A stretch of 64,000 nt of DNA from Candidatus Manganitrophus noduliformans (GTDB lineage Bacteria > Nitrospirota > Nitrospiria > SBBL01 > Manganitrophaceae), in NCBI RefSeq assembly GCF_012184425.1, contig NZ_VTOW01000002.1:1-64000 (forward strand), written 5' to 3'. Below the pieces are notes generated by a model. It did not search any database and was not told where the DNA came from. It saw nothing but the letters and a program-made list of their open reading frames with translations. The translations under genes were made by a program, and so were the position numbers. Positions 16,248-25,312 of the stretch are shown one piece after another (position 1 is the stretch's first letter; the number at the start of each line of letters is the position of its first letter).

Positions 16248-16640
16248 ATGATGGTAGAGAGGAGATTCTCTAATAACTCAGCCAGAGTAGCGATATCGTC
16301 CCTGCTCTTTTTACTGCTGTTTTGGACGACAGCGGCCTCGGCGCAGAGTGCCAATCCCCCGCCGACACAAACTCCACCCTCTTCCGTGGAAAACAGCACC
16401 CCGGGAGAAGGGATGGAAGGAAGCGCCCCCGCTGAACCTCCCCAGAGAAGTCGGGTCGACGGCTGGTTAAATCGTTCCGGCTCCGGACTTTTCATTTCAC
16501 TGACCCCCTTTGCCACGGGGGTCACCCTGTTGGTTCTTTTGCTTATTATTTTACTGCCCTTTCTCATTCGGGCGGCATACAAAGGAGGGACGAGAGGCTA
16601 TTTTAAAACCGTCCACACAGGACAGAGGAGGGTCGCATGA
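16248..16640 (+). CDS. Secreted/membrane protein with signal peptide and one membrane helix
   Basis: A 130-residue protein of no recognised family. Residues ~13-33 form a signal peptide ending ASA-Q, followed by a Pro/Ser/Glu-rich linker, then a strong membrane helix (~95-117, TLLVLLLIILLPFLI) and a basic C-terminus. GAGG precedes the start; a second ATG follows immediately. Its stop overlaps the PRC-barrel gene by four bases (ATGA), so the two products are made together and may act together at the membrane. Confidence 0.7.
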   Translation: MMVERRFSNNSARVAISSLLFLLLFWTTAASAQSANPPPTQTPPSSVENSTPGEGMEGSAPAEPPQRSRVDGWLNRSGSGLFISLTPFATGVTLLVLLLIILLPFLIRAAYKGGTRGYFKTVHTGQRRVA

Positions 16641-17734
16641 TCTCAGGGAGAGAGTTAATCGGAATGCCGATTTTTTCCTTGGATCGCGGAGAAGAAATCG
16701 GGGAGGTCGAAAATCTGATCTTCGATCCGGATCAGAGAAAAGTAGTCGGGTTTGTTCTGGAAGAGGGGGGTCTTTTTCGATCCCCCGAGGTGATCCCCTT
16801 TGAAAGCATTGAGAGCATCGGCCCGGATGCGATTGTGTTAAAACGAAGCGCGTCCTTAGAAGCGCCCTCCGATGAGATCGATCCGAAACAGATCAAAAAA
16901 GAGGGTTTTAACTTGACGGGACGAAGGGTGATTTCCAACCGCGGACACGAGATCGGAACGGTGTACGATTTGGAGATCAGTGAATCGACCGGCGGCGTAA
17001 CCGGAATTGAAGTAAGACGCGGCCTCTTCCAAGATACGGCCGAAGGGAAGAAACGGATCGATTTCGAATATATTGAGCAGATCGGAAAAGACGCCATCAT
17101 CGTATCCGAGGCGGCCCTGGAGGCCCTTGCCGCCCAGAGAGGGGGACTCACGAAGACCTACGAGAACATGAAAGAGTCTGGGGCCTCCACTTATCGGAGC
17201 GTAAAAGAGTCGAGCGTCGAATCATTGGAAAGAGTCCGGGGCAGATCGGGAACCTTCGGCGCCACCGCACGAGAGAAGAAGGAATCGTGGGGAAAAAACG
17301 CTCAGGAGCGGATGGAAGAGATGCGGGAGCGGAGTCGATCCGGCCTCGACCGAGGGAAAAGCGAAGCATCGCGCTTTTGGGAGAACTTACGGACCGGTTT
17401 CGACCGCTTTCGGAGAAAGGCAGAGGACTATTTTAATTGGCTCCATAACCGGTTCCTGCAACGCCGCATCGATCAGGCGATCGGACGCCGGGTCAGCCGA
17501 ACCATTTTAGATCCCTCTGACGATGTGATCCTCAACCAGGGAGAGATGATCACATACATCGCAATTCGACGGGCGAAGGAAGCAGGCGTTTTGGAAATTC
17601 TGCTCGATTCGGTCGTGAAAGAAAACATTTTCGCGCTCCGCCGTAAAGAGACCCAATCGGCCGCCGAGGAGATCTTCGCGAAGCGGCCTCCGCCGCCTGC
17701 GCAGACGGATGAACGGCTCCAGAAGAGCGCTTAA
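16637..17734 (+). CDS. Double PRC-barrel protein with coiled-coil middle
   Basis: Two PRC-barrel repeats lie at ~1-75 (GMPIFSLDRGEEIGEVENLI) and ~88-160 (GRRVISNRGHEIGTVYDLEI). PRC barrels bind proteins or RNA, as in RimM and photosynthetic reaction centre H subunits. Residues ~165-280 are charged and helical with repeated KESG/KESS and RERS/RSR segments. The C-terminal ~70 residues (RRVSRTILDPSDDVILNQGE, then ITYIAIRRAKEAGVLEILLD) resemble a short conserved element of RNA polymerase beta prime. Translationally coupled to the membrane gene upstream. Function unknown; a membrane-linked scaffold is a guess. Confidence 0.75.
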   Translation: MISGRELIGMPIFSLDRGEEIGEVENLIFDPDQRKVVGFVLEEGGLFRSPEVIPFESIESIGPDAIVLKRSASLEAPSDEIDPKQIKKEGFNLTGRRVISNRGHEIGTVYDLEISESTGGVTGIEVRRGLFQDTAEGKKRIDFEYIEQIGKDAIIVSEAALEALAAQRGGLTKTYENMKESGASTYRSVKESSVESLERVRGRSGTFGATAREKKESWGKNAQERMEEMRERSRSGLDRGKSEASRFWENLRTGFDRFRRKAEDYFNWLHNRFLQRRIDQAIGRRVSRTILDPSDDVILNQGEMITYIAIRRAKEAGVLEILLDSVVKENIFALRRKETQSAAEEIFAKRPPPPAQTDERLQKSA

Positions 17735-17753
17735 TTCAAGGAAGGAGTTACAA

Positions 17754-17834
17754 ATGGTATACGTATTGGCTTGGTTATTGGGGGTTCCGTTGAGCCTGAT
17801 CCTGATTTGGCTGCTGCTGACAACCGTCTTCTAA
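17754..17834 (+). CDS. 26-residue hydrophobic membrane peptide
   Basis: A short frame from ATG 17754 to TAA 17832-17834 encodes one long hydrophobic helix (MVYVLAWLLGVPLSLILIW and seven more residues). GGAAGGAG lies six bases upstream of the ATG, and a strong terminator follows within 20 bases, so it sits as the last gene of the PRC-barrel operon. It could be a small regulator of a membrane complex; nothing more can be said. Confidence 0.6.
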   Translation: MVYVLAWLLGVPLSLILIWLLLTTVF

Positions 17835-17852
17835 GGAACTCGACCCGAAACG

Positions 17853-17884
17853 AAAGAGGCGGGCCGCGGCCCGCCTCTTTTTTT
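17853..17884 (+). terminator. Intrinsic terminator, perfect 28-bp palindrome
   Basis: Bases 17853-17880 are a perfect palindrome (arms AAAGAGGCGGGCCG and its complement) followed by a T run to 17884. It ends the PRC-barrel operon on the plus strand; because it is symmetric it may also act weakly on the convergent M50 protease transcript. Confidence 0.9.
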
Positions 17885-17899
17885 GCCGAGCCATTCTAC

Positions 17900-18604
17900 C
17901 TATATCACCCACTCTCCGAAAATATATCCGGTGAAGACCGAAACAATCGGCCAGAAAAATCGCTGCATGATGCCGAACGGATCGATGAAGACGAGGACGA
18001 TCAAAAGCAACATCCCATACGGCTCGATTTGACCGATCAGCCGCGACTGGCGCTCCGGCAAGATACCGACCAAAACACGCCCGCCGTCCAGAGGAGGGAT
18101 TGGAATCAGATTGAAGACCATCAGAAGGATATTGATCGTGACCGAAAACCGAAGCATCAGAAGGAGGGGAACAAAAAACGCCGAGAGAAGCCCGTCGGAA
18201 CTCCCGAAGTTTCCAACCCCGCCGAAGGCGGAAAGTTGGGGATAGATCAGGAGGATGGCCCGGTACAACACGCCGCTGATAACGGCCAGCAGCAGGTTCA
18301 TTCCCGGACCGGCCGCCGCCACCCAGGCCATGTCGTGCTTCGGACGGCGGAGATTGAGGGGATTGACCGGAACCGGTTTGGCATAGCCGAAGATGAACCC
18401 GGTGGTCATAAACATAAGAAGCGGAATGATAATGGTTCCGAACAGGTCGGTATGAACCCAGGGATTCAGGGTGATCCGCCCCAGCATCCGGGCGGTCGAA
18501 TCCCCTTTCTTATCGGCCACCCAGGCATGCGCAGCCTCATGCAGCGTCACCGCGAAGAGAAGCGGCAAGACCATAATCGCAATTTGCTGAATCGTTTGAT
18601 TCAA
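17900..18604 (-). CDS. Site-2-protease-type M50 family membrane metalloprotease
   Basis: A 234-residue polytopic protein. Zinc ligands H22 and H26 with catalytic E23 are in the HEAAH motif of the first helix; the third ligand is the aspartate in NLIPIPPLDGGRV (~163-175). This is the compact YwhC/rseP-like form without a PDZ domain. Such enzymes cut other membrane proteins within the bilayer. Its start lies four bases after the end of pycB on the same strand, so it belongs to the same transcript, a common but unexplained neighbour. Confidence 0.9.
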   Translation of the reverse strand: MNQTIQQIAIMVLPLLFAVTLHEAAHAWVADKKGDSTARMLGRITLNPWVHTDLFGTIIIPLLMFMTTGFIFGYAKPVPVNPLNLRRPKHDMAWVAAAGPGMNLLLAVISGVLYRAILLIYPQLSAFGGVGNFGSSDGLLSAFFVPLLLMLRFSVTINILLMVFNLIPIPPLDGGRVLVGILPERQSRLIGQIEPYGMLLLIVLVFIDPFGIMQRFFWPIVSVFTGYIFGEWVI

Positions 18605-18608
18605 TACT

Positions 18609-20486
18609 TTAGTCCTTTTCCGTCCGGACTTCGACGAGCACCTCGTCCGGATTCACCCGATCTCCTTCTGAAACGTAGATCTCCTTGACCACCCCCGCGA
18701 TCGGGGTGTGAACTTCGCTCTGCATCTTCATCGCTTCCACGATCAAGATCGTCTGCCCCGCTTTGACCTTCTCACCCAATTGAACCTTGATGCCGACCAC
18801 CGCGCCGGGCATCGGCGTGGTCACATCCCCTTCATGGGCCGCCTTGGGCCGGGTCGATCGTCCCCCCGCTTTTGCATCGATCCTTCCCTCGGCGCTGGGA
18901 ACCACCTCCAGGAGCGACTCGACCATCACCTCTTCGAGCAGCCCGTCGACATAAAGGAAATACGGCCGCCCCCCTTCCCCCGGATGCCCCATCCCGCCCA
19001 CCTTCACATGAAACGTCTCCCCATGGACCTTGACATTGAATTCGCTGGGGGTGAGGAGAGGGGACGGGGGAGGCGGTATCGATTCGGTTTCCTTCTCGTT
19101 GGAAGGCGCTTCAAGCTTACTGCTAGGATCGTTCTTCTTGGCAAAAAAGTCAAGTGCGACCTTAGGAAAAAGGGTATAGGTGATAAGATCTTCGACGCCT
19201 TGAGAGATATCTTTGAGCTCCGCTTGGGAGCGGCTCAACTCCGGCTCGATCAAGTCGGCGGGGCGCCCCGTCACCACCTCTTCATCGCCGATCGCCCGTT
19301 TGCGGACCTCTTCATTAATTTCTCCCGACGGCTTTCCATAAAGTCCCTTCAAGTAATTTTTCGTCTCCGTGGTAATGACTTTATAGCGCTCCCCGGTCAG
19401 GACATTCAACGTCGCCTGCGTCCCGACGATCTGGCTGGTCGGGGTCACCAGCGGCGGATAGCCGAAATCCTTCCGAACCTTGGGGACCTCTTCCAACACT
19501 TCTTTCATTCGGTCGAGCGCCTTTTGCTCGGAGAGCTGGAGGGCGAGGTTGGACAACATCCCTCCCGGAACCTGGTAAATCATGACATGCGGATCGACGC
19601 CGGTGTAATCCGATTCGAAAGCCTTATATTTCTTCCGCACCGCTTTGAAATAATCGGCGATTTCGGCCAGCAGATTCAGGTCCAATCCCGGGTCGTGTTC
19701 GCTCCCGCGCAAGACGTGAACAATCGTCTCCACGGGGGGCTGAGAGGTTCCGGACGCAAGCGAAGAGATCGCGGTGTCGATGATATCGACCCCCGCCTCG
19801 ATCGCCTTCAAGCAGGTGGAGAGGGCCATCGCCCCGGTGTCGTGGCTGTGAAGATGGATCGGCACGCCGACCTCCCGCTTCATCTTGCCGATCAGATCAA
19901 AGGCGGCGTAGGGGGAGAGAAGCCCCGCCATATCTTTGATGCAGATCGCATCCGATCCCATGTCTTCGAGCCGTTTCGCCATATCGACGAAGAGGCCGTT
20001 GCTGTGAAAAGGGCTGATCGTATAACAGAAGCTCCCCTCGATCTTGCCGCCGTATTTGGAGGTCGCCTTGAACGCCGTCTTCAGATTGCGAAGGTCGTTG
20101 AGGGCGTCGAAAATCCGAAGGATGTTGATTCCGTTGCCGATCGCGCGTTCTATGAACCGCTCGACCACATCGTCGGCGTAGTGGCGATAGCCGACGAGAT
20201 TCTGCCCTCGAAGAAGCATCTGGAAGGGGGTTCGCGGCATCAACTTTTTAAGCTGCCTGATCCGCTCCCAGGGATCTTCCCGCAGATATCGGATCGCGGC
20301 GTCGAACGTCGCCCCTCCCCACATCTCCACGGCGGCATAGCCGACCTGATCGATCTTCGAGGCGATCGGGAGCATGTCTTCCGTCCGAAGACGCGTTGCG
20401 ATGAGCGATTGATGGCCGTCGCGAAGGGTCGTGTCCATAATCCGGATCGGCTTCGGTTTCTGCTTCGGCTTCGAATTCGGCGCCAT
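18609..20486 (-). CDS. pycB: Pyruvate (or 2-oxoglutarate) carboxylase subunit B, carboxyltransferase plus biotin domain
   Basis: The N-terminal HMGL-like TIM barrel (~12-290: RIMDTTLRDGHQSLIATR, IHLHSHDTGAMALSTCLKAI) is followed by the PYC/OadA domain and, after a Pro-rich linker, a biotinyl domain with the biotin lysine K587 in EAMKM. At 625 residues it is typical of split PycB/OadA/CfiA proteins. With the biotin carboxylase next door and no membrane OadB/OadG genes, an ATP-driven carboxylase is more likely than a sodium-pumping decarboxylase. The sequence by eye does not separate pyruvate from 2-oxoglutarate as substrate. Confidence 0.88.
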   Translation of the reverse strand: MAPNSKPKQKPKPIRIMDTTLRDGHQSLIATRLRTEDMLPIASKIDQVGYAAVEMWGGATFDAAIRYLREDPWERIRQLKKLMPRTPFQMLLRGQNLVGYRHYADDVVERFIERAIGNGINILRIFDALNDLRNLKTAFKATSKYGGKIEGSFCYTISPFHSNGLFVDMAKRLEDMGSDAICIKDMAGLLSPYAAFDLIGKMKREVGVPIHLHSHDTGAMALSTCLKAIEAGVDIIDTAISSLASGTSQPPVETIVHVLRGSEHDPGLDLNLLAEIADYFKAVRKKYKAFESDYTGVDPHVMIYQVPGGMLSNLALQLSEQKALDRMKEVLEEVPKVRKDFGYPPLVTPTSQIVGTQATLNVLTGERYKVITTETKNYLKGLYGKPSGEINEEVRKRAIGDEEVVTGRPADLIEPELSRSQAELKDISQGVEDLITYTLFPKVALDFFAKKNDPSSKLEAPSNEKETESIPPPPSPLLTPSEFNVKVHGETFHVKVGGMGHPGEGGRPYFLYVDGLLEEVMVESLLEVVPSAEGRIDAKAGGRSTRPKAAHEGDVTTPMPGAVVGIKVQLGEKVKAGQTILIVEAMKMQSEVHTPIAGVVKEIYVSEGDRVNPDEVLVEVRTEKD

Positions 20487-20494
20487 GGGTCTCC

Positions 20495-21913
20495 TTATCT
20501 TTTCGAATGGGCGGCGATCGCCGCGGCGATCGCGAGCATTTTATCCATTCGAAAATAATCGGCTGCAACGTTCAACTTGTCGAGGTGCGAATCGATATAG
20601 GTCGTATCGAAGTGGCCCGTCTGGAAATCGGGATCTTCCATGATCCGTTTGTAGAATGGGATCGACGTCTTCACCCCCCGGATGACATATTCATCGAGGG
20701 CGCGGCGCATCCGCTGCACGGCGCCATCCCAGGTGCGGGCCCGGACGGTCAGCTTGGCCAGGAGGGAGTCGTAATACGGGGGGACGACGTATCCCGCATA
20801 GACGTTTCCGTCGATGCGGATGCCGATTCCTCCCGGCGAGGAGTAGGCGGTGATTTTTCCCGGGGTCGGGATGAAATTTTTCTGCGGATCTTCGGCGTTG
20901 ATCCGGCACTCAATCGCATGGCCTCTGAGGAAGACCTGCGATTGAGGGATGGAGATCGGCCTCCCGGCGGCGATCCGGATCATCTCCTTCACGAGATCGA
21001 CCCCCGTAATCTCCTCGGTCACCGTATGCTCGACCTGGATCCGGGTGTTCATCTCGAGAAAATAATAACGCCGGCTCGAATCGACCAGAAATTCGACCGT
21101 CCCGGCGCTGGTGTACCCGACCGACCGCGCCGCCGCGATCGCCGCCTCCCCCATCTCCCGTCGAAGCCGCTCGTCCAATAACAACGACGGAGCGATTTCG
21201 ATCAGCTTTTGATGTCTTCGCTGGATGGAGCAATCGCGCTCTCCCAGGTGGATCACGTTTCCTTCCTGGTCGGCGAGAATTTGAAATTCGATATGGCGGG
21301 GGGCATGGATATATTTTTCCAGGTAGACCGCTTCTTTCCCGAAAGAGGCCTTGGCCTCCGTCTGGGCGATCGGGAAGTGTCTTTTCAGATCTTCTCGATC
21401 TTTGCAGATTCGAAGGCCGCGTCCCCCTCCGCCGGCGGAGGCCTTCAGCATGACCGGGTAGCCGATCTCGTCGGCAAATCGGACCGCATCATTCAGCGAT
21501 GCGATCGGCTCGATCAGGCCGGGAACGATCGGAACGCCGATCTCCTTCATCTTTTGACGGGCGGAAACCTTGTCCCCCATCGCCCGCATGGCGGCGGCCG
21601 GCGGTCCGATAAAGGTCAGCCCGCTCTCTTGGCAGGCCTGGGCGAACTCCGGATTCTCGGCAAGGAAGCCGTAGCCGGGATGGATCGCATCGACCCCCTT
21701 CTGCTTGGCCAGATCGATGATCCGGTAAATATTCAGATAGCCTTCGATCGGCCCCGGACCGACCAGGCAAGCCTCATCGGCTTTCCGGACATAGAGGCCG
21801 GTCGCGTCGGCCTCCGAGTGAATGGCGACCGTGGGGATGGAGAGTTCCTTGCACGCCCGTATAATCCGAAGCGCAATCTCCCCGCGGTTGGCGATCAGAA
21901 CTTTTTTGAACAT
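20495..21913 (-). CDS. pycA: Biotin carboxylase subunit (PycA/AccC/CfiB type)
   Basis: ATP-grasp biotin carboxylase: [21 protein letters not shown]-terminus, the Gly-rich loop [35 protein letters not shown] with the metal/ATP-binding residues, and [20 protein letters not shown]. The start at 21913 (MFKK) matches the family; an ATG four codons earlier is possible. It ends eight bases before pycB, so the two form an operon and probably one heteromeric carboxylase. It might also serve acetyl-CoA carboxylase, but the pairing argues otherwise. Confidence 0.9.
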   Translation of the reverse strand: MFKKVLIANRGEIALRIIRACKELSIPTVAIHSEADATGLYVRKADEACLVGPGPIEGYLNIYRIIDLAKQKGVDAIHPGYGFLAENPEFAQACQESGLTFIGPPAAAMRAMGDKVSARQKMKEIGVPIVPGLIEPIASLNDAVRFADEIGYPVMLKASAGGGGRGLRICKDREDLKRHFPIAQTEAKASFGKEAVYLEKYIHAPRHIEFQILADQEGNVIHLGERDCSIQRRHQKLIEIAPSLLLDERLRREMGEAAIAAARSVGYTSAGTVEFLVDSSRRYYFLEMNTRIQVEHTVTEEITGVDLVKEMIRIAAGRPISIPQSQVFLRGHAIECRINAEDPQKNFIPTPGKITAYSSPGGIGIRIDGNVYAGYVVPPYYDSLLAKLTVRARTWDGAVQRMRRALDEYVIRGVKTSIPFYKRIMEDPDFQTGHFDTTYIDSHLDKLNVAADYFRMDKMLAIAAAIAAHSKR

Positions 21914-21937
21914 GGAGCCTCGCAAAGAATAAGCGAC

Positions 21938-23887
21938 TTAATTCACCTGCACCAGCTTTCCCTTTTGCACCTGGATCAAGATCGGCTTCTTGAGGACCTC
22001 GCCGTCTCGGATTTCGGAAACCAGTCCGGAGACCCCCTGGAAATCTTTTGTATTTGCGAGCGCCGTCTTCACATCCCGCGAGGTCAGCGCCCCTCCTTCC
22101 AACGCCGCCAAAACCAAGCGGGCGGCATCGAATGCCTGCGCGGCGAATAAATCGGGCTCCTGTTGGAACTTCGCGCGATACTGTCCGACGAACTTGCGAA
22201 CCATTGGATCGGGGCTTCCAGCGAAAAATCCGTCGATAAAGGTCGCTCCCTCCGCATAAGGGCCGACCAACTTCAGGAACTCGGGGGTGTTCCAGCCGCT
22301 GGTCCCCAACAAGGGGACGTCTTGGATGTTGTGAAAAACCAGTTGAGGAATCATCAATCCCGCCTTGCCGGCATCCCCCGGCAGGAAGATCGCATCGAAA
22401 CCGGGCGTATAGGAGACCTCCCGCTTCCTCCTCCCCTCCTGCACGATCTCCACGACCCCGTCTTTCTTTAAATCGGCTTCTTTCAACCGCCGGATCGTCG
22501 CGGTAAAATCGGTCGCATCGACGGGATAGGGCTCGGCATGAACGACTTCGCCGCCGAGACGGCTCACCGCTTCGGAGAAACATCGGACCCATTCGGTCCC
22601 CAGCCCCTCCTTCGGGAAGAGGATGGCGAACCGCATCAGGTTCATCTGGGTGACCGCATACTCCGCGATGGAACGGCATTGAAAGCGCGCGGTGATCGCA
22701 TTTCGGAAAACCGATTTGCCGAGGGAAGGGAGCCGCGCCGCCGTGGCGGCGGGAGTGATCAAGACCAGATCGGCCCTCTCCGCCACCGGCGCAATCCGAT
22801 CGACCTCCCGGCTCAAAAGGGGCCCGACCATGGCGATCGGACGGAATTCATCGATCCATTCTTCCAGACTCTGCTGAGATCGGCTCCCATCTTCGTCCAG
22901 ATCGCGGACGACCAGACCGACCGAGGCCCCCGGCAATGCTTCCTTGAATTGCTGCAACGCCAATTGAACGCCGTTCAACGCGTTGTTCCCGAACGGGGCC
23001 AGCTGGCCGGAGAGGGGAAGCGCCACGCCGAGCAGAAAACGGTGCGCCTTGATTTTCTCCCGTATCCGGCCGATCAACCGTCTCGCCTCTCCGGCAAAAA
23101 GGTGATTCGGGAATACGGAAAGGAACCGCTTAATCTCCCGCTCCTCGCGGTAGTAGTCTCCCCGGCTGTCGTAGATCCCGATGAGCCGAACCATCGCCTC
23201 GTCGGCCGGGAAAGCGGACCCGTATTCCTTCAAGACCATCTGAAGTTCTTTCTCCGGAAGTTTTTCCCTCAGGATCGAGGTAATCGCTTCCCGCACCGCG
23301 CCGCTCGCGACCGGATCGACGATCAACTCCTTCTTCTTCATCAAGACCCGAAGCGCCTCCAGGAATTCATTCCGATCGAGATAAGCCTGGGCGACCTGCT
23401 CGTAAATCAACATCTTGGAAGATTCCTGATCGGGAAGATCGATCCAGAGGTCCATCGTCTCCCTCAGATCACCGAGCATCAGATAGAAATCGCTTAACTG
23501 GAGACGGGCCGTATCGGCCCGAGGATGTTTCGGGAATCGATCGAGGATCGTCTTCAAAGCATCGATCGCCCGCTTCATCTCCCCCCGTTTGGAATAGAGT
23601 TGCCCCAGAGCGAGATAAACATCCGGGAGAAGCGTGCTGTCCGGAAATCTCAGGACGAACTGCTCGAAAGAAGGAAGCGCCGCCTCCGCATTGCCGGACG
23701 CGGCGGCAGACGCCGCCTGATCAAAAAGCGCTTTTTCTTCCGGGGAGATAGGAGGGACGGCGCCGTCGAGGGGGGCGCTTTGATTCGACGCGGGAGGCAG
23801 ATCGGCGCGAGAAGAACCTTGCCCCATCCCGGCGGGAGGGAATAGAAGGAGGAGAACCAAACTCAAAAAAAAACTTCGTTTCGCCAA
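21938..23887 (-). CDS. TPR and periplasmic-binding-protein (LppC/Peripla_BP_6-like) protein
   Basis: A 649-residue exported protein. A signal peptide (FFLSLVLLLLFPPAGMGQG) is followed by ~200 residues of TPR-like helical repeats (LFDQAASAAASGNAEAALPS; LALGQLYSKRGEMKRAIDAL) and a C-terminal type I periplasmic-binding fold (LLGVALPLSGQLAPFGNNAL onward). This order matches the LpoA/LppC penicillin-binding-protein activator group and amino-acid-type binding proteins. No ABC permease is adjacent. It lies upstream of pycA on the same strand, 24 bases away, and could be cotranscribed. Ligand binding versus cell-wall activation is unresolved. Confidence 0.8.
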   Translation of the reverse strand: MAKRSFFLSLVLLLLFPPAGMGQGSSRADLPPASNQSAPLDGAVPPISPEEKALFDQAASAAASGNAEAALPSFEQFVLRFPDSTLLPDVYLALGQLYSKRGEMKRAIDALKTILDRFPKHPRADTARLQLSDFYLMLGDLRETMDLWIDLPDQESSKMLIYEQVAQAYLDRNEFLEALRVLMKKKELIVDPVASGAVREAITSILREKLPEKELQMVLKEYGSAFPADEAMVRLIGIYDSRGDYYREEREIKRFLSVFPNHLFAGEARRLIGRIREKIKAHRFLLGVALPLSGQLAPFGNNALNGVQLALQQFKEALPGASVGLVVRDLDEDGSRSQQSLEEWIDEFRPIAMVGPLLSREVDRIAPVAERADLVLITPAATAARLPSLGKSVFRNAITARFQCRSIAEYAVTQMNLMRFAILFPKEGLGTEWVRCFSEAVSRLGGEVVHAEPYPVDATDFTATIRRLKEADLKKDGVVEIVQEGRRKREVSYTPGFDAIFLPGDAGKAGLMIPQLVFHNIQDVPLLGTSGWNTPEFLKLVGPYAEGATFIDGFFAGSPDPMVRKFVGQYRAKFQQEPDLFAAQAFDAARLVLAALEGGALTSRDVKTALANTKDFQGVSGLVSEIRDGEVLKKPILIQVQKGKLVQVN

Positions 23888-24003
23888 TCAGACGCGCTCC
23901 TTAAAGGGGGAGGGAAGGAACATCCCCTCCAGGGAAATTTCTTGATGATAGAAGAATTGATTCACCTTGTCAAGAATCTGAATTTCCGATAGAATCTCCG
24001 CAA

Positions 24004-24888
24004 ATGGATACGCTGATCGATCGATTTCTCAATCATCTCTCGGTTGAAAAGGGACTCTCTCCCAATACCCTCTCCGCCTATGCTCAGGACCTTCAAAAAC
24101 TGGTTGAATTCGTCGAGCAAAAAGGAATTTCGGGGCCGGACCGAATCGAGCGGAAGGAGATCCTTCTTTTCCTCTCCGACCTGAAGCGGCGCGCCCTCGC
24201 GGCCGCTTCGACCGCGCGCATCCTCTCGACCCTCCGGACCTTTTTCCAATTCTTGATCACGGAGGGGGTCCTCCAACAGGATCCTTTCGCGCATATTCAC
24301 TCGCCACGCCAGGCGTTCCGCCTGCCGAAGGTGCTCCATCCAACCGAGGTCGAAGCGCTCCTGAACTTACCTAAGGGAGACAATCCGATCGGACTCCGGA
24401 ACGATGCGATGATCGAGCTTCTCTACGCCACCGGACTGCGCGTTTCCGAACTGGTCTCACTGCCGATGGGAGCCATCAATTTGGAGGCCGGGTATCTGAT
24501 CGCCTATGGCAAAGGGTCCAAGGAACGATTGGTGCCGATCGGAAAATGCGCCCGGGAAAAACTCTCGCGTTATTTGATCGCGCGGCCGCTCCTCCTTAAA
24601 ACAAAGACCACGGCCTTTCTTTTCATCAACCGGTCCGGAAAGGGAATCAGCCGGCAGGCCTTCTGGATGCAGTTAAAAGAGACGGCGCGAAAAGCCGGCA
24701 TCCGAAGATCGATTACGCCGCATATGCTTCGCCACTCGTTCGCCAGCCATCTGTTGGAAGGGGGGGCCGATCTTCGATCGGTGCAGATGCTCCTGGGACA
24801 CGCCGATATCTCCACCACGCAGATCTACACCCATGTGGCGCGGGAGCATTTGAAAAGAACACATCAGAAAACACATCCCAGAGGTTAG
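24004..24888 (+). CDS. xerD: Tyrosine recombinase XerD
   Basis: Site-specific recombinase that resolves chromosome dimers with XerC at dif. Catalytic residues are all present: R146 (ATGLRVSEL), K170 (YGKGSKERLVP), H240 and R243 (TPHMLRHSFASHLLEGGA), H266 (LGHADISTTQIYTHV) and the nucleophile Y275. The N-terminal SAM-like domain begins at residue ~4. Length, 294 residues, fits XerC/XerD; the choice of XerD is by overall wording and is not certain. No integrative element or attachment site is evident around it, so this looks like the housekeeping enzyme. Confidence 0.88.
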   Translation: MDTLIDRFLNHLSVEKGLSPNTLSAYAQDLQKLVEFVEQKGISGPDRIERKEILLFLSDLKRRALAAASTARILSTLRTFFQFLITEGVLQQDPFAHIHSPRQAFRLPKVLHPTEVEALLNLPKGDNPIGLRNDAMIELLYATGLRVSELVSLPMGAINLEAGYLIAYGKGSKERLVPIGKCAREKLSRYLIARPLLLKTKTTAFLFINRSGKGISRQAFWMQLKETARKAGIRRSITPHMLRHSFASHLLEGGADLRSVQMLLGHADISTTQIYTHVAREHLKRTHQKTHPRG

Positions 24889-24916
24889 TCAGAAAGCGGA
24901 ATTGGAAGGTAAAACT

Positions 24917-25297
24917 TTATTTAGGCAGGCACTGAGAGACGTGGAAGAGAAGCTCTTCGGGAGGCAATGACTTATCGATGAATCCCGCCCCGCCGAGTTT
25001 TTTTATTTCATGCACCGCATCAAGGTCCTTGTGAGTGCCGGTGATCACCAGGATCGGCGCATCCTTTGCAAGGTTTCCCGCTTCGATGATCCGAAGGAGC
25101 TCAAAGCCGGTCAGCCCGGGCATCTCCAGATCCATGAGAATCAAATCGAACCGCTCATGACCGAGCCGTTTGAGCGCTTCGGTCCCGTCAGCCGCTTCTA
25201 TCACTTCATAGCCGTCTTTTACAAGAATCTCGGAGAGATTCTTCCGGACGGTCTGTGAATCATCGACGACAAACACCCGCTTCCTGGATGCGCCCAT
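24917..25297 (-). CDS. CheY-like single-domain response regulator
   Basis: A 126-residue stand-alone receiver domain with the acidic pocket D12/D13 (VVDDSQTVRKN), the phospho-acceptor D56 (LILMDLEMPGLTGFELLR), the switch threonine in VITGTHKD and the lysine in FIDKSLPPEE. There is no output domain. No kinase gene is adjacent; the orphan histidine kinase at 1-3.6 kb is a conceivable but untested partner. It converges with xerD. Confidence 0.9.
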   Translation of the reverse strand: MGASRKRVFVVDDSQTVRKNLSEILVKDGYEVIEAADGTEALKRLGHERFDLILMDLEMPGLTGFELLRIIEAGNLAKDAPILVITGTHKDLDAVHEIKKLGGAGFIDKSLPPEELLFHVSQCLPK

Positions 25298-25312
25298 CTT
25301 TACTCCATCATA

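Noticed and set aside
18609-20486. Sodium-pumping oxaloacetate decarboxylase alpha subunit
   Set aside because: The membrane subunits OadB and OadG are missing and a biotin carboxylase gene is directly upstream, which favours an ATP-driven carboxylase.
18708-20558. A 600-codon open frame on the plus strand opposite the carboxyltransferase gene
   Set aside because: It is the antisense shadow of pycB: its translation is dominated by Arg, Asp, His and Leu with no family features, while the opposite strand encodes all PycB motifs.
24004-24888. Phage or integron integrase
   Set aside because: The recombinase has XerC/XerD length and motifs, and no phage genes, attachment repeats or tRNA disruption are nearby.
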